The position numbers were made by a program, and so were the translations under genes. Positions 46,466-56,348 of a stretch of DNA of 64,000 nt are shown here, piece by piece; the stretch's first letter is position 1, and each line of letters starts with the position of its first letter. Source of the stretch: CAWGAJ01 sp963820545 (GTDB lineage Bacteria; Planctomycetota; Planctomycetia; Pirellulales; Thermoguttaceae); NCBI GenBank assembly GCA_963820545.1, contig CAWGAJ010000004.1, forward strand, positions 62,001 to 126,000, read 5' to 3'. Under the pieces are notes generated by a model that saw only the letters and a program-made list of their open reading frames with translations, did no database searches and was not told where the DNA came from.

Positions 46466-46825
46466 TGGAGGCGGCGGGAATCGAACCCGCGTCCCGCGAC
46501 ATTTCCATGCAAGCTTCTACATGCGTAGTCGGATGATTTAAGCCTTCGCCGTCAAGGCCCCCAACCGACGGGGTGCTCCAACGGCTAGTCGGGAACTTTT
46601 TTAATCTCGGGCGTACCTAACGTTGACCCGAGACGATCCGGAATTTGTGACCAGCAGTCGGACCTCTCCGGCAAAGGCCCTCAGCCGGGGTTGCCTGTTA
46701 TTAGGCAGCCATTGCGAGTTGATACTCGGCAATTAATTGGATGGTCGGCTTTTAACGTGGCCTGCTGACCAACCACGGCACGCCACTTGCACTTCAACCT
46801 GTCCGGTCGAATCCAGTTCGCCCCC
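46466..46825 (-). tRNA. ssrA: tmRNA (transfer-messenger RNA), one-piece
   Basis: The acceptor stem pairs GGGGGCG (46825-46819) with CGCCTCC (46473-46467) plus discriminator A; CCA is not encoded. The 3' T-arm is GGTTCGATTCCC. The 5' part reads GGCGAACTGGATTCGACCGG. The tag reading frame on the minus strand (46730-46704) encodes AEYQLAMAA followed by two TAA stops (46703-46698), so the resume codon is GCC and the tag ends in the protease-recognised AA. Length about 360 nt. It frees stalled ribosomes together with SmpB (not in the window). A terminator follows at 46402-46440. Confidence 0.93.
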
Positions 46826-46988
46826 AAAATAAAGGCTCAAGGTTTAATACTATATTTTACTTGAATTGTATCTATTGTGCAATTGGCAGTCCACAGCATC
46901 CGGCGGTCGGGCAAATTTCGCAACAATCTACAGTAGCGGCTATAAAGGTGGGAAATCCGCCATTCCTGGAACTGTCGAGGGAAAAATT

Positions 46989-48543
46989 TCAACCCACACC
47001 GCCAAACAGACATGCACGCTTTGGACTAGCGTAGGCAAATAGGCCCAGGACGCCTACGCCGAGAAGTATAACGGTGGAGGGTTCAGGAATAGGCGTGAAC
47101 TCGCTCTCCAATCCCGAGCCGCTAACCGCGCTGATGATAAGCTTGGCGCCAGCGCCAATGTAGAGCCCATTTAATTGCACGCTTTTGGCGATAACGGTGC
47201 CGTTAAGAATATCCATGCCGTGAGAGCCCCTTATGCCTCCGGATAAAGTGAGAGTTCCAGAGCCGCTGAGATCCAAATTCCCCTCCAGAATCACCTCCGC
47301 GGTTATTAAATGGTTTCCTTCCACGGTGACAATCGAGTCGTTGCCATTGTTGTCCAAGGTTAGATTGTATCCGCCCGTGCTTTGAATCGTGGTGCTGGTG
47401 GCGGCGGTAAAAGCGATGTTTCCCACGGTCCGGCCGACAGAGATCATATCTACCACGTCGTGGTCGGGCAACTGATTGCCAAAAACGACTTTAGTCCCCG
47501 GTCCATCTGGCACGCCGGACCCGGGATCCCAGTTGGCCGCCAAACTCCAGTCAGTCGGATCGGAACCATCGCCGCCGATCCAATCGAGCTTAGGCACGCT
47601 TGCCACGCGAAAACCGATGTTCATGCCATCCGTCGTTGGCGGAAAGTAGTAGCTCCGGTCGGTGGCGGCCAGGTTGCTCGGTGTATTAAGGAAGGCCCCT
47701 CCGCGCAATCCACGCTCTGGATCACCACCATACGGATTGAGTATCACCGTTGCGTTCCATTCCATGACATTCCCGCCCTGGTCGAATGTGTGGTAGGGGC
47801 TGCCGGAATTTTCATGCGCGCCAATAATTGTGCGATAGTACGGGCTGCCGATCGTGAAATCGGGGATGTTCGGGTCCCAATAGGTCGCGTTGTTGCCCGG
47901 ATCGTTCGGTTCGACCAGATCATTGCTCGGCGTCATATTGCTGCTTGTCGGATAGAGGAAATAGTTGCCCGTTATGCCGTCGTTCTTGTGGTACGCAGCC
48001 TTGTACCACTCGTTCTCGGATGGAATCCACCATAGCGCACTGCTCTTGCGCGTTACGGACATCAAGTCCGCATTGCTCGTCTTGCCGTTGAGGAAATACG
48101 CGCCGTCCTCGGTCGTCGATAGGGTCTGCGCCAGTAGGCTGGTTGTTGTTGATCCAGTTGCAAAACCGCGCCGCATCGCCCCAGGAAACCCAGTTCACCG
48201 GGCGGTCGGCCCAGTCGGCTGCCACGCTGTAGTTGAAGCTTCCGGAAGAGCCGGTTTGCTGGATCTTGCAGCCGTAATCGCTGCTCCACATATAAGGGTG
48301 ATATAATCCGTAGTTGTCCGTGTGCGCCACGGCGTTGAGGAACTCGCAGTACTGTCCGCTAGTGATCTCATATTTGCCAATAGCGTACATTTCGGCCACC
48401 GAACCGTATCCGGTGGTCGTGTCGGCCGCGTTGTTCGGATTGCCAATAGTTACTGTATCGATGGTTACGGCATGTGCGGCAACAACAAAGAAGACCGCCA
48501 GGACTGACACAAGGACTGTTGCCGCCAGATATTTCATATTCAT
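46989..48543 (-). CDS. SUMF1-domain PEP-CTERM surface protein (frameshifted)
   Basis: Signal peptide MNMKYLAATVLVSVLAVFFV, ending AHA. The SUMF1/formylglycine-enzyme-like domain contains VTIGNPNNAADTTTGYGSV, YEITSGQYCEFLNAV, RPVNWVSWGDAARFCNWI, ALWWIPSENEWYKAAY, FDQGGNVMEWN and RGLRGGAF. Near 48135 a GC unit is lost from a GCGC run; the frame then continues TLSTTEDGAYFLNG. After the catalytic-like domain comes one copy (47585-47100) of the repeat domain also found three times in the cyclophilin gene at 23210, then PIPEPSTVILLGVGVLGLFA and an Arg-containing tail: PEP-CTERM. It lacks the full redox Cys pair that I could identify, so enzyme activity is uncertain. Confidence 0.82.
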
Positions 48544-48766
48544 TGTCTTGTGCTTTCGATTTAGGCCGAAAAACTGCTTTGATTTGTTAGTAAAGAAAAG
48601 GGATTTTACCCAATTTACCATATTTCACATAGTAATTGCCAATGAATTTTATAAGAAATTTTCAGTTTTTAAATAAAAAATCCGTACTGAAGCGGGAAGA
48701 TTGGAGAAGTCGCTAGGCAAGAATTCCACATTATTCCAAACTGTTAACCCCTTTTTCGGTAGTGGG

Positions 48767-49631
48767 TTAAGTTGAAACTTTTTTTGTGGATGATTGGCAC
48801 GCAACTTCGGGCAGTAAATCCACCATTTCTTCGATGCTCCATAGGTGATCGGTAACACCCGCCTTTATAGCAGGGGTGCTTTTCAGGGTTTGGTGAATCC
48901 GCACAAAGTTATGATACATGGCCGTGATAGCGAAGGAATAAGCCAGCATGTCGGCCTTTTTACTGAAGGCATTGGTTAGGCGGGTATAGCGGCGATTATT
49001 CATCCTGAAATTAAGATTTTGCCGTTCGATATAACTTGTTGAGACATGGGCAGGATCGGGATTTCCCATAATTACCTTTTTCTTAGTTCCATTGCATTTA
49101 GGTGGGCTATAACGTGATTCTGCCCCCAACTTCTGTATTACCGTAAATCTTATGCAGCATGGCGTAATCAACCTCTGCAAAGCAGTCTGACACGGCGGTA
49201 AGATATGACGCATGGGAATCGGTCGTAAGCTGAACCCGATTGGCTAGCCGATCCTGAATGTCTTTAACAAAGACATAAGCGTTAGAGGCGTCACGGTTTC
49301 CAAAATGCCAAGAGAAAAGCAGTTTGGTATCAGCATCTATGGCCGTCCATGTCCACATTGAGCCGACGCCCGGCTGGCCCTTCATCTTCTCGGGCAGGTT
49401 CTTATCTTTGGCATAGCAGAAACACCAGATTTCGTCACATTGGACCCGCTGGGATTTCAGGTTGCGGAAGACATGGCCCTGGAAGTCCAAACAGGCTTGC
49501 CCCAATTCGCGGGTTAGCTTTTGGATGGTGTTTTTCGCTATCCCCGTAATTCGGGTTATAGCCCGGATAGAGCAGCCATCCACTAGGCATCGGATGACCG
49601 CACAGCGTTTTTCATGGGTTATTGTGTTCAT
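48767..49631 (-). CDS. IS1-like transposase (two frames)
   Basis: The first frame (from 49631) has an InsA-like HTH (TRITGIAKNTIQKLTRELG) and CDEIWCFCYAKDKN with DDE Asp, WTWTAIDADTKLLFSWHFGN and LTTDSHASY. After IYGNTEVGG it continues in the next frame as RYSPPKCNG, TSYIERQNLNFRM and RRYTRLTNAFSKK (the catalytic Glu in ERQN). The junction near 49135 is a run of G and is best explained by one extra G or a lost GC; IS1 elements normally use a -1 slip at an A-rich site, which is not seen here. Terminal repeats were not found. Lower GC than neighbours. Confidence 0.8.
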
Positions 49632-49811
49632 ACTTATATTATATGCTTAGGCGGTCAAGCATGTCAATAGACAAAACTAGAATTAACGAAAATTATGCCC
49701 GAGCACATAAGTATATATATATCAAGTAGTTATAGAGACTTATCACCGGTAAAATCACCATTTTGCCCGGGGACTTCAAGATCAACTGCTATTGTTGATT
49801 ACAGTAGGGTA

Positions 49812-49870
49812 TTGACAAGCTGGCGCAAATAACTACACATAACTACACGAACTATACCCAAAACTACACG
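49812..49870 (+). promoter_or_regulatory. Promoter and four direct repeats before the AAA ATPase gene
   Basis: A TTGACA box (49812-49817) is followed 16-17 bases later by TACACA. AACTACAC occurs at 49831, 49841 and 49862, and AACTATAC at 49850, spaced about one helical turn apart. The repeats overlap the putative -10 and may be an operator. The start of the gene (49888) follows AAGGA. Confidence 0.5.
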
Positions 49871-49887
49871 AACATAAGGATAATTGT

Positions 49888-51150
49888 ATGGCTATTTCTA
49901 ATGGTGAAATTCAAGAAAGAGCTTTTAAATTATCAAAGCATTTCAAACCAGCTTCACCTATCAATCGTGAGGACCTATTTGCGGGTCGCACTTCGCAAAC
50001 GCGTGATGTAGTTGATACGATAAATCAGACTGGACAGCATGCGGTTTTATATGGGGAACGTGGAGTCGGTAAAACTTCACTTGCTAATGTGATATTTCCA
50101 AAACTCAAATGCGAGAATTCGGAAGTAATAGCGCCTTTAGTAAATTGCATGACTCAAGATACATATACAGATATTTGGAAGCGTGTATTTGGAGAAATTG
50201 ATTTTATATCCCGAGAGCGAGGAATAGGTCTACCCAAGTCAACAAAAAAAATCATCGGAGATTATACTGGCTTATATTCCGATTCCATTTCACCAGATGT
50301 AGTAAGAATGATGCTTATTGAGCTTGGCAAGGAAATGTTGGTGGTAATAATCTTAGATGAATTTGATGCTATTACCGACGAAGGTACCCGATCAATGATG
50401 TCTGATACCATAAAATATTTGTCAGATAGATTTGTGCCTGCAACACTTGTGCTAGTTGGAGTTGCAGATGATGTTGATGGATTGATTGAAAATCACCGAT
50501 CTATCGAGCGATGTCTTCGGCAAATAAAAATGCCGCGCATGTCCCGTTCCGAACTTGAAGAGATTGTAGTTAATGGTTTAACAGCCGTTGATATGAATAT
50601 TGACGAATCCGCTCTTTACGAAATATCCAGGCTATCAATAGGGTTACCTCATTATGCACATTTGCTTGGTCTTCATTCTGGACGGTGTGCTCTCGATAAC
50701 AGATCTGAAGAAGTCACAAAGGAAGATGTAGGACTAGCAGTACAAAATGCTATTAACACTGCTCAGGCATCAATCCAATCTGATTATTTGAAAGCAATAA
50801 CTAGTTCACGAACGGAAGCGCTTTACAAACAGGTTCTACTTGCATGCGCCATGGTTAAGACTGACGATTTGGGATGGTTTTACGCAGGAGATGTGCGAGA
50901 ACCATTGGGGCGAATTCTCAAAAAACCGTCTAAGATTGAATCATTTGCTAGACACCTTCATGCGTTCTGTGAACGAGAGAGAGGGCCTGTATTAGACAAA
51001 GACGACAGACCAAAACGAACCCGATATCGTTTTGTTAATCCACTTTTACAGCCTTATGTGATGATTCGTGGAATGGCAGAAAAGTTAATTTTAGAACAAG
51101 ATTTGCATGAGACACGCGATAAATCTGATCCACAAAGGAGATTATTCTAA
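49888..51150 (+). CDS. AAA+ ATPase, AAA_16/ORC1-Cdc6-like, accessory
   Basis: 420 residues. LFAGRTSQTRDVVDTINQTG, Walker A LYGERGVGKTSLANVIF, Walker B VVIILDEFDAI and a sensor-like TLVLVGVADDVDGLI; a lid region (SIERCLRQIKMPRMSRSELE) follows and a winged-helix-like C-terminus ends KSDPQRRLF. The build recalls archaeal Cdc6/ORC1 and related defence or mobile-element ATPases. Codon use is AT-richer than the flanks and an IS1-like transposase is upstream, so it was probably acquired. It converges with a small gene on the other strand (four-base overlap). Function is not determined. Confidence 0.72.
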   Translation: MAISNGEIQERAFKLSKHFKPASPINREDLFAGRTSQTRDVVDTINQTGQHAVLYGERGVGKTSLANVIFPKLKCENSEVIAPLVNCMTQDTYTDIWKRVFGEIDFISRERGIGLPKSTKKIIGDYTGLYSDSISPDVVRMMLIELGKEMLVVIILDEFDAITDEGTRSMMSDTIKYLSDRFVPATLVLVGVADDVDGLIENHRSIERCLRQIKMPRMSRSELEEIVVNGLTAVDMNIDESALYEISRLSIGLPHYAHLLGLHSGRCALDNRSEEVTKEDVGLAVQNAINTAQASIQSDYLKAITSSRTEALYKQVLLACAMVKTDDLGWFYAGDVREPLGRILKKPSKIESFARHLHAFCERERGPVLDKDDRPKRTRYRFVNPLLQPYVMIRGMAEKLILEQDLHETRDKSDPQRRLF

Positions 51151-51392
51151 GGCTTTCTAACTTTTTCCCATCGGGATTTTGCAGCTTTTTTGGCTATTTC
51201 TTTCCGTTTTTTTGCAGAAAGTTTGGCCGCTCTTGCCAATCCACCTTTGCGCCCTCCGAGTTTTCCCAGTGCCACGGCAGCGGGATTCTTTTTTTCCCCT
51301 GATTTGGGCGGTTCGGCATCCGGCACCACGGTATCGAGAATATGCCGGGCTATCTGAAATGGATCAGTGGGTGTGCTTGGGCGTCTAGGCAT
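51147..51392 (-). CDS. Small basic KGG-type protein
   Basis: 81 residues: RRPSTPTDPFQIARHILDTV, then LGKLGGRKGGLARAAKLSAK and EIAKKAAKSRWEKVRK. The GGxKGGxARAxxLSxxxRxEIAxxAAxxRW pattern is a widespread short motif protein of plasmids, phages and islands, proposed to be nucleic-acid binding. Convergent with the AAA gene. Confidence 0.65.
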   Translation of the reverse strand: MPRRPSTPTDPFQIARHILDTVVPDAEPPKSGEKKNPAAVALGKLGGRKGGLARAAKLSAKKRKEIAKKAAKSRWEKVRKP

Positions 51393-51581
51393 ACCATAAG
51401 TATATCATCCCCTTATTTGGGGTCAAGGCTGCTTTCGATAATCCGCATTTCAAACTGACCCACTACCCCTTCTTCCGCCCCCCTTTTAATACAGAAACTT
51501 ATCTGGCAGAATAATGAGTTTGTCAGCGGTCGTATATGACCCAACGGTGGGGCAGAGTAATTAATCTTCGGTTTACGGAGC

Positions 51582-52484
51582 ATGGCTATGTTCAAAAACT
51601 TAAATCCTTCGTTTCTTGGCATAACTGGGCATCAAAGCGAGATCATCGAGCTGGCCCTGACATATAGTTTTTCAGGAATGGATCTGAACATAGCCGATTT
51701 TGCCACCCGGGTGCGCTTAAAAGGCTTGCCTTATGCACGCCGACTTATCGACAGCGCCAAAATTCGCATCGGCACTTTCCAATTGCCCATCGATTGGGAC
51801 GCCGACGACGAGACGTTCCAAAAAAACCTGAAAAAACTGCCGGAATATGCCGAGGCCGCGGTGGCCATAGGCTGCACGCGGTCCTTTGCCACGCTCTCTC
51901 CGGCCGGCGACAAGCGGCCGTATCATGAAAGTTTTGAATTTCATCGGCGCCGCTTCCAGGAAATTGCCGCCATTTTCAAAGCGGCGGGCATTCGCTTGGC
52001 CTTGGGTTTCCAGGCCGCTGAATATCTGCGCCGCAACCAGGCGTTCCAGTTTATCCACGATATCGACGCCCTGACCTTGCTGTTGAATATGATCGACTCG
52101 CCCAGCGTGGGCCTGCTGTTGGACGTTTGGGAGGTGTTTGCCTGCGGCGGCTCCCTGGAATCGATCCGCAAAATTCCCCCGCAACAAATCGTTACCGTGC
52201 AGATTGCCGAGATGCCCGCGCAACTGCCGCTGGCCGATCTGGACGAGAAATCGCGCTTGTTGCCCGACGCCCAAAACGGCCGGATCGGCATGGCTGCGGT
52301 CCTTTCCTACCTGGCCGAAATAGGTTACGAGGGACCGGTCACTGTTAAGCCCAGCCGAGCGGTATTTCCCCATCGGCGTCGCGACATGGTTGTGAAACTC
52401 ACCAGTGAAGCGTTCGATAAGGTGTGGCATAATGCCGGCTTGCCAGCGCCCCCCCGCCCCTTCGTCGTCGCCGCCCGCGAGTAA
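51582..52484 (+). CDS. Sugar phosphate isomerase/epimerase (TIM barrel)
   Basis: 300 residues. FLGITGHQSEIIELALTYSF, IRIGTFQLPIDW, FHRRRFQEIAAIFKAAGIRL and GLLLDVWEVFACGGS with VTVQIAEMPAQ are typical of the AP-endonuclease/xylose-isomerase-like TIM barrel with metal-binding Glu, Asp and His residues. Substrate cannot be assigned. RBS CGGAG precedes the ATG. Two bases separate its stop from the next gene, the metallo-beta-lactamase protein, so the two are cotranscribed. Confidence 0.8.
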   Translation: MAMFKNLNPSFLGITGHQSEIIELALTYSFSGMDLNIADFATRVRLKGLPYARRLIDSAKIRIGTFQLPIDWDADDETFQKNLKKLPEYAEAAVAIGCTRSFATLSPAGDKRPYHESFEFHRRRFQEIAAIFKAAGIRLALGFQAAEYLRRNQAFQFIHDIDALTLLLNMIDSPSVGLLLDVWEVFACGGSLESIRKIPPQQIVTVQIAEMPAQLPLADLDEKSRLLPDAQNGRIGMAAVLSYLAEIGYEGPVTVKPSRAVFPHRRRDMVVKLTSEAFDKVWHNAGLPAPPRPFVVAARE

Positions 52485-52485
52485 C

Positions 52486-53435
52486 ATGTTTCATTGGGAC
52501 AACGGTCTGATACTGACCAAACCTCGTCTGGCGATTGACGTTCGACGTCGGCAGCCTCGGGCATTCATTTCTCACGCACACAGCGATCACGTCGGTCGCC
52601 ATGAGTATGCCCTTTGCACGCCGGAAACCGCGGTGCTTTATCAGCTTCGCTTTGGCCCGCGCCCACTTTGGCCATGCCCTACAGGCAACCCATCCAGTGG
52701 GCAGGTATGCAATTGACCACCTATCCCGCCGGCCATTGCCTGGGCTCGGCCATGCTCTTGGCCGAAGACGGCGATCAATCGTTGCTCTACACCGGCGATT
52801 TCAAACTGGGCCAGTCGGCCACAGCCGAGCCGGCCGAATTACCCCATGCCGAGATTCTTATTATCGAAAGCACCTATGGCACGCCTGAGTATTGTATGCC
52901 CCCGCGCGAGGAAGCAATTAATCAACTAATCACTCTCGTACGGCAAACAATCGAACAAGGCGCAGTGCCGATTATCCATGCATATACCCTGGGCAAGGCC
53001 CAAGAAGTAACCAAAATTCTTACAACGGCAAACATCCCCGTTTTGCAGCACCGCAAAATTTTCGATGTCAGCCGCGTCTACGAGCAATGCGGCGTGAATC
53101 TGGGCCGCTATGATTTATTCGCCGGACATGTCGAGCCGGGCTGGGCCTTGATCGTGCCGCCGGGCATGGGCTGGATATATCAGTTGGGACAACAGGTCCG
53201 CTTTATCGTCACCGGCTGGGCAATCAATCCCGGCGCCAAATACCGCTTTCGCGTCGATCACGCCATCCCGCTTTCCGACCACGCAGACTACAACGAACTA
53301 ATCGAGGCCGTCGATCGCGTCGCTCCTCGCATCGTATATTGTACGCACGGCCCGGAGAGTTTTGTCGAACGATTGCGCGACGCCGGCCACGACGCCCATC
53401 CCCTGGGCCGCCCCAGCCAAAAAAGACTCTTTTAG
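52486..53435 (+). CDS. Metallo-beta-lactamase-fold exonuclease-like protein (frameshifted)
   Basis: MFHWDNGLILTKPRLAIDVR, then AFISHAHSDHVGRHEYAL with metal ligands His30, His32, Asp34 and His35. Near 52673 one C is missing; repair gives RFGPRPTLAMPYRQPIQWAG and the frame continues TTYPAGHCLGSAMLLAED, LLYTGDFKLGQSA, IESTYGTPEY, AYTLGKAQEV and the C-terminal DHADYNELIEAV and YCTHGP. The layout is that of beta-CASP/CPSF-like or ligase-associated exonucleases that process DNA or RNA. About 316 residues. It is the second gene of a pair with the isomerase at 51582. Confidence 0.8.
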
Positions 53436-53970
53436 ATCAGGTCCTTGTTTTTTGAAAGAAGGTCAGTTTGATGGATGGCGCAAACTAGACAACAAGGGGA
53501 ACATTCAGGATGACATCTATCCAGTCAGCGTTGCTGTCATCTTAGTGCGTTTTAGCACTTTCTGAAAAAACTCTTACGCCAAGGTGGGGGAGAGAAGGGA
53601 GGTAACAGGTGCCTTTTTCAAGTACCCCTAATAATTTATCTAACGAAATCTTACATAAAAACTGTTTACTTTCATGCTGCTTATCTATCTTAACTTCTTG
53701 AGGCAACTTATGTAACTTCTTCCCTAGACGTTACTTGCATTAAATCAGGCCTCTTCACTGAATAACCCATCTTACTGATTTTCAAAAAAAATATAGCTGC
53801 ATCCTTGACTAACAAATTCAACTTGGTAAAATTAGCCGTTTGAACAGGATGTGCAATATGTGCGGCCTTAATCGATTATGTGAAGTGGGTCGATAAGAGG
53901 ACTATGCGAAATGAAGCAGTTGTGGGGTTTTTGTTAATCTGTTTCTTTAACCTACTGAGGAGACTTGGTC
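53436..53970. other. Spacer, no gene recognised
   Basis: About 535 AT-rich bases upstream of the small secreted protein gene. It should contain its promoter. No open frame with family features. Confidence 0.4.
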
Positions 53971-54339
53971 ATGAAGAATGTACTTTTAACTCTGGCTCTT
54001 GTTGCTTTGTTTGCGGCCCCGGCAATGGCCGCCAATGGAAATTTGTCAAATGACATGTTGTCGAAAATGGGCCTTTCGGGCATGCAGACCATGAGCGACG
54101 CCCAAGGCACTGCGGTTCGTGGCATGGGCTGGGTCTATGCATCTCTAGAGGTCCATATCCAATCCGGCCTCAACACCTATGATTTGGTGCTCAAAACTGG
54201 AGATTGTGGAGAGCACGCCGCTGTTGCATCCCGGGACTCTGTATTAACGTCGCATGCTTTAGCGTACATACCAAGCCCATCGTGCTTGCATTACCTTGCG
54301 GCAATAATAACCATCCGCGCTAAACATCTAAACGCCTGA
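53971..54339 (+). CDS. Small secreted protein with a leader-like MSDAQGTAVRGMG motif
   Basis: About 122 residues. A textbook signal peptide (MKNVLLTLALVALFAAPAMA) is followed by NGNLSNDMLSKMGLSGMQTM and SDAQGTAVRGMGWVYA. The LSKMGLSGMQxMSDAQGxxVRGMG pattern recalls small exported proteins of Planctomycetota that share such a conserved lead-in. The remainder is variable and beta-prone. GAGGAG precedes the ATG at 53971. A strong terminator follows at 54403. Function unknown; nearby outer-membrane and C39 peptidase genes make it a candidate substrate. Confidence 0.65.
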   Translation: MKNVLLTLALVALFAAPAMAANGNLSNDMLSKMGLSGMQTMSDAQGTAVRGMGWVYASLEVHIQSGLNTYDLVLKTGDCGEHAAVASRDSVLTSHALAYIPSPSCLHYLAAIITIRAKHLNA

Positions 54340-54402
54340 CTTGTTAATTCGATCGGCCGCATAAAAGACATAATTTCGCATAGTTCTTCTTTATGTTCCA
54401 CA

Positions 54403-54438
54403 AATACCTCATACCACTTGGTGGTATGAGGTATTTTC
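54403..54438 (+). terminator. Intrinsic terminator of the small secreted protein gene
   Basis: Arms AATACCTCATACCAC and GTGGTATGAGGTATT form a 15-bp perfect stem with loop TTG, followed by TTCTTT. Confidence 0.85.
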
Positions 54439-54452
54439 TTTCATAAAAACAA

Positions 54453-54496
54453 AAAACGGCATGAAGGTTTGGGGCCCTCATGCCGTTTTGTTTTTT
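54453..54496 (-). terminator. Bidirectional terminator between convergent genes
   Basis: Arms AAAACGGCATGA and TCATGCCGTTTT with T-tracts on both strands. It ends the minus-strand Lpg1974 gene and backs up the terminator at 54403. Confidence 0.8.
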
Positions 54497-54549
54497 TGCC
54501 AAAGGATGGATATTCTTTGCAGGCTAGGTAATTGTCATAAGAATGTTTG

Positions 54550-55698
54550 CTACCAAGTAAAACCAGTGGCAACTGTGAAACCGATCAAATCCACTCGAGG
54601 AATGTCTGTTCTCGTGGAGGCGATGACTTGGTGATCATTGGCTGTATTATTTATAGCAAAACCCATATCACTTGTTTGGTTGGCCTTCCAGTACTGATAC
54701 TCCAAGGCAAAGCGGAAGAAGGCGTCGGCGCAGTGGTTGCAGAGTTCAAAGTTCCACTGGGCGCCTATTTGCATCTCGCCGATGAACATATCGCTATGGC
54801 AGAGCACCTCACCACAAGTGACGGGGATTATCGAAGCATCATCGCCCACATTTATGGAGCCGATCTCTATGCTTTTTCGCGCACTGCCGTCCCAAAGGAT
54901 GGACCCCCTCACGCTGTAGAACAGATTGAAGTTGCGACCCATCAAGGGTTTCAAACCGGTCAATCCGCAAGTCAAGCCGGGGCCGCTGAAATTCCGCTGA
55001 GAGCTCACCATGCTCATGATTACGCCGTCCGCGCTTTCGTTGGACACCGACAAGCTCGAACCTTGGTTCAATTGTCCATATCTGACGCCGAAGGAGAGCA
55101 CGTTTGTGGTGTCCCGCCAATAGAAGAGGCGCGTGGCTTCAACATCGACGGTTTCGGCTTTGAAGATGCACGAGGAAAAATAACTAAATCCATTCGCAAC
55201 GCCGGCTTCAGGGGGCACAATCGTGGTTCCCGACTCATTCATCCGCCAGTAACGGGTCTGGATGCCCCACTTTTCGCCTTGAAAACCCAAGGAAAGTCGA
55301 GGGGTAATGAAGAGACCGCTTGCAATGGGGCCTCTCAAACTGGTAACCAAAGCGCCATCGTCCGATAGTGAGTAATTAACCAATGAGGAGTTCTGCTGCT
55401 GGGGCGATAGCCAAACGGCTTCCACGCCGACAATCCAATACGGCTCGCAGCCGCAATGACTGGTTTCGCAGGAAACGTCTGTTGGGCAGCAAGTGGCGGC
55501 GGCGGGCGGCGCGGCGTCTTTTTCCGCCGCTGTATAGGAAAATTCGTTATACATCACCAGTTGCTCGGTGGTGGCGGGATCCGGAGCTACCAGCGGCAAC
55601 AATGAATTGGCGCTCTCGGCGGCAAAGGACACCGCTGAAAGCCCGCTGGCCACAAACAACGTGGTCAGAAGCAACAATTGATAATAGCAGGCACGCAT
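54550..55698 (-). CDS. Lpg1974/BBP7-type outer-membrane beta-barrel protein
   Basis: 382 residues. Signal peptide (LLLLTTLFVASGLSAVSFAA), a cysteine-rich linker (ATCCPTDVSCETSHCGCEPY) and then alternating amphipathic strands: ITPRLSLGFQGEKWGIQTRY, TRLFYWRDTTNVLSFGVRYG, FRFALEYQYWKA. The C-terminal residue is an aromatic (TVATGFTW), as in outer-membrane barrels recognised by BamA. The family is abundant in Planctomycetota and Legionella. Pore function is inferred. Ends at a bidirectional terminator (54453). Confidence 0.85.
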   Translation of the reverse strand: MRACYYQLLLLTTLFVASGLSAVSFAAESANSLLPLVAPDPATTEQLVMYNEFSYTAAEKDAAPPAAATCCPTDVSCETSHCGCEPYWIVGVEAVWLSPQQQNSSLVNYSLSDDGALVTSLRGPIASGLFITPRLSLGFQGEKWGIQTRYWRMNESGTTIVPPEAGVANGFSYFSSCIFKAETVDVEATRLFYWRDTTNVLSFGVRYGQLNQGSSLSVSNESADGVIMSMVSSQRNFSGPGLTCGLTGLKPLMGRNFNLFYSVRGSILWDGSARKSIEIGSINVGDDASIIPVTCGEVLCHSDMFIGEMQIGAQWNFELCNHCADAFFRFALEYQYWKANQTSDMGFAINNTANDHQVIASTRTDIPRVDLIGFTVATGFTW

Positions 55699-56348
55699 GT
55701 TTCCATTTCCTCCTTGAAAGAATTGGGGACTCGCTTAAAATCCTCCGGGGATTGTGGAGCGGATGGTTGGGCAAACTAACTTTGCTATCCATCATGTAAG
55801 TTTGACAAACCGCTAAGGTCGGTCTTGCTTGGCTCCGAATCGGCCTGATTCCACCCGTGAATTTATGCTTTCAGGATTTCTCGGTACTACCGGCATAACC
55901 CGAAAGCTTTGCCTCATGCGAATAACCCAAATGGCTCGTTTTTCAAGAGGTTTCCGTTGCGCGAGGCCGGGACAGAGACTTTATTGCTTTCCTGGAAAGG
56001 CCTTAGGTACTGAAAAAGAGGGAATAAAGTTTAATTTGAGAGAAAAGAAGCCTTTATTGTGCTTGAAAATTCGAAAAGGGCGTGGGGGGTTCTCTGAGAT
56101 GACAGGAAAAAATCACAGTCCGGTTTTCGGGATTATGCTCATTTTTCAGGTTAGTGAAAATTTGCCGACTATGCCGGTTTTGGGGGCGGAATACCATGCT
56201 CTGGAGGTTATTATTCCTACATCCGATAAAAGTTCGTGTGCAGGTAGAGCCACTATTGTCGTTCGTGGTTTGTTGACTGGAGTTTTGTTTTTATCAGCCG
56301 GAGCGGTTCGAGAATAACTTATAAAAATTATTGACCAAAGGTGTCCTC
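55699..56348. other. Divergent spacer between two outer-membrane genes
   Basis: About 650 bases. The plus-strand open frame 55829-56317 has no family features and an irregular composition, so I do not call it. Promoters for both flanking genes are expected here. Confidence 0.4.

Noticed and set aside
49107..49631. IS1 programmed -1 frameshift
   Set aside because: The switch is to the +1 side at a G run, without the usual A-rich slippery site; an indel explains it better.
55829..56317. Plus-strand open frame of 162 residues
   Set aside because: No family motif and irregular composition; lies in a promoter spacer.
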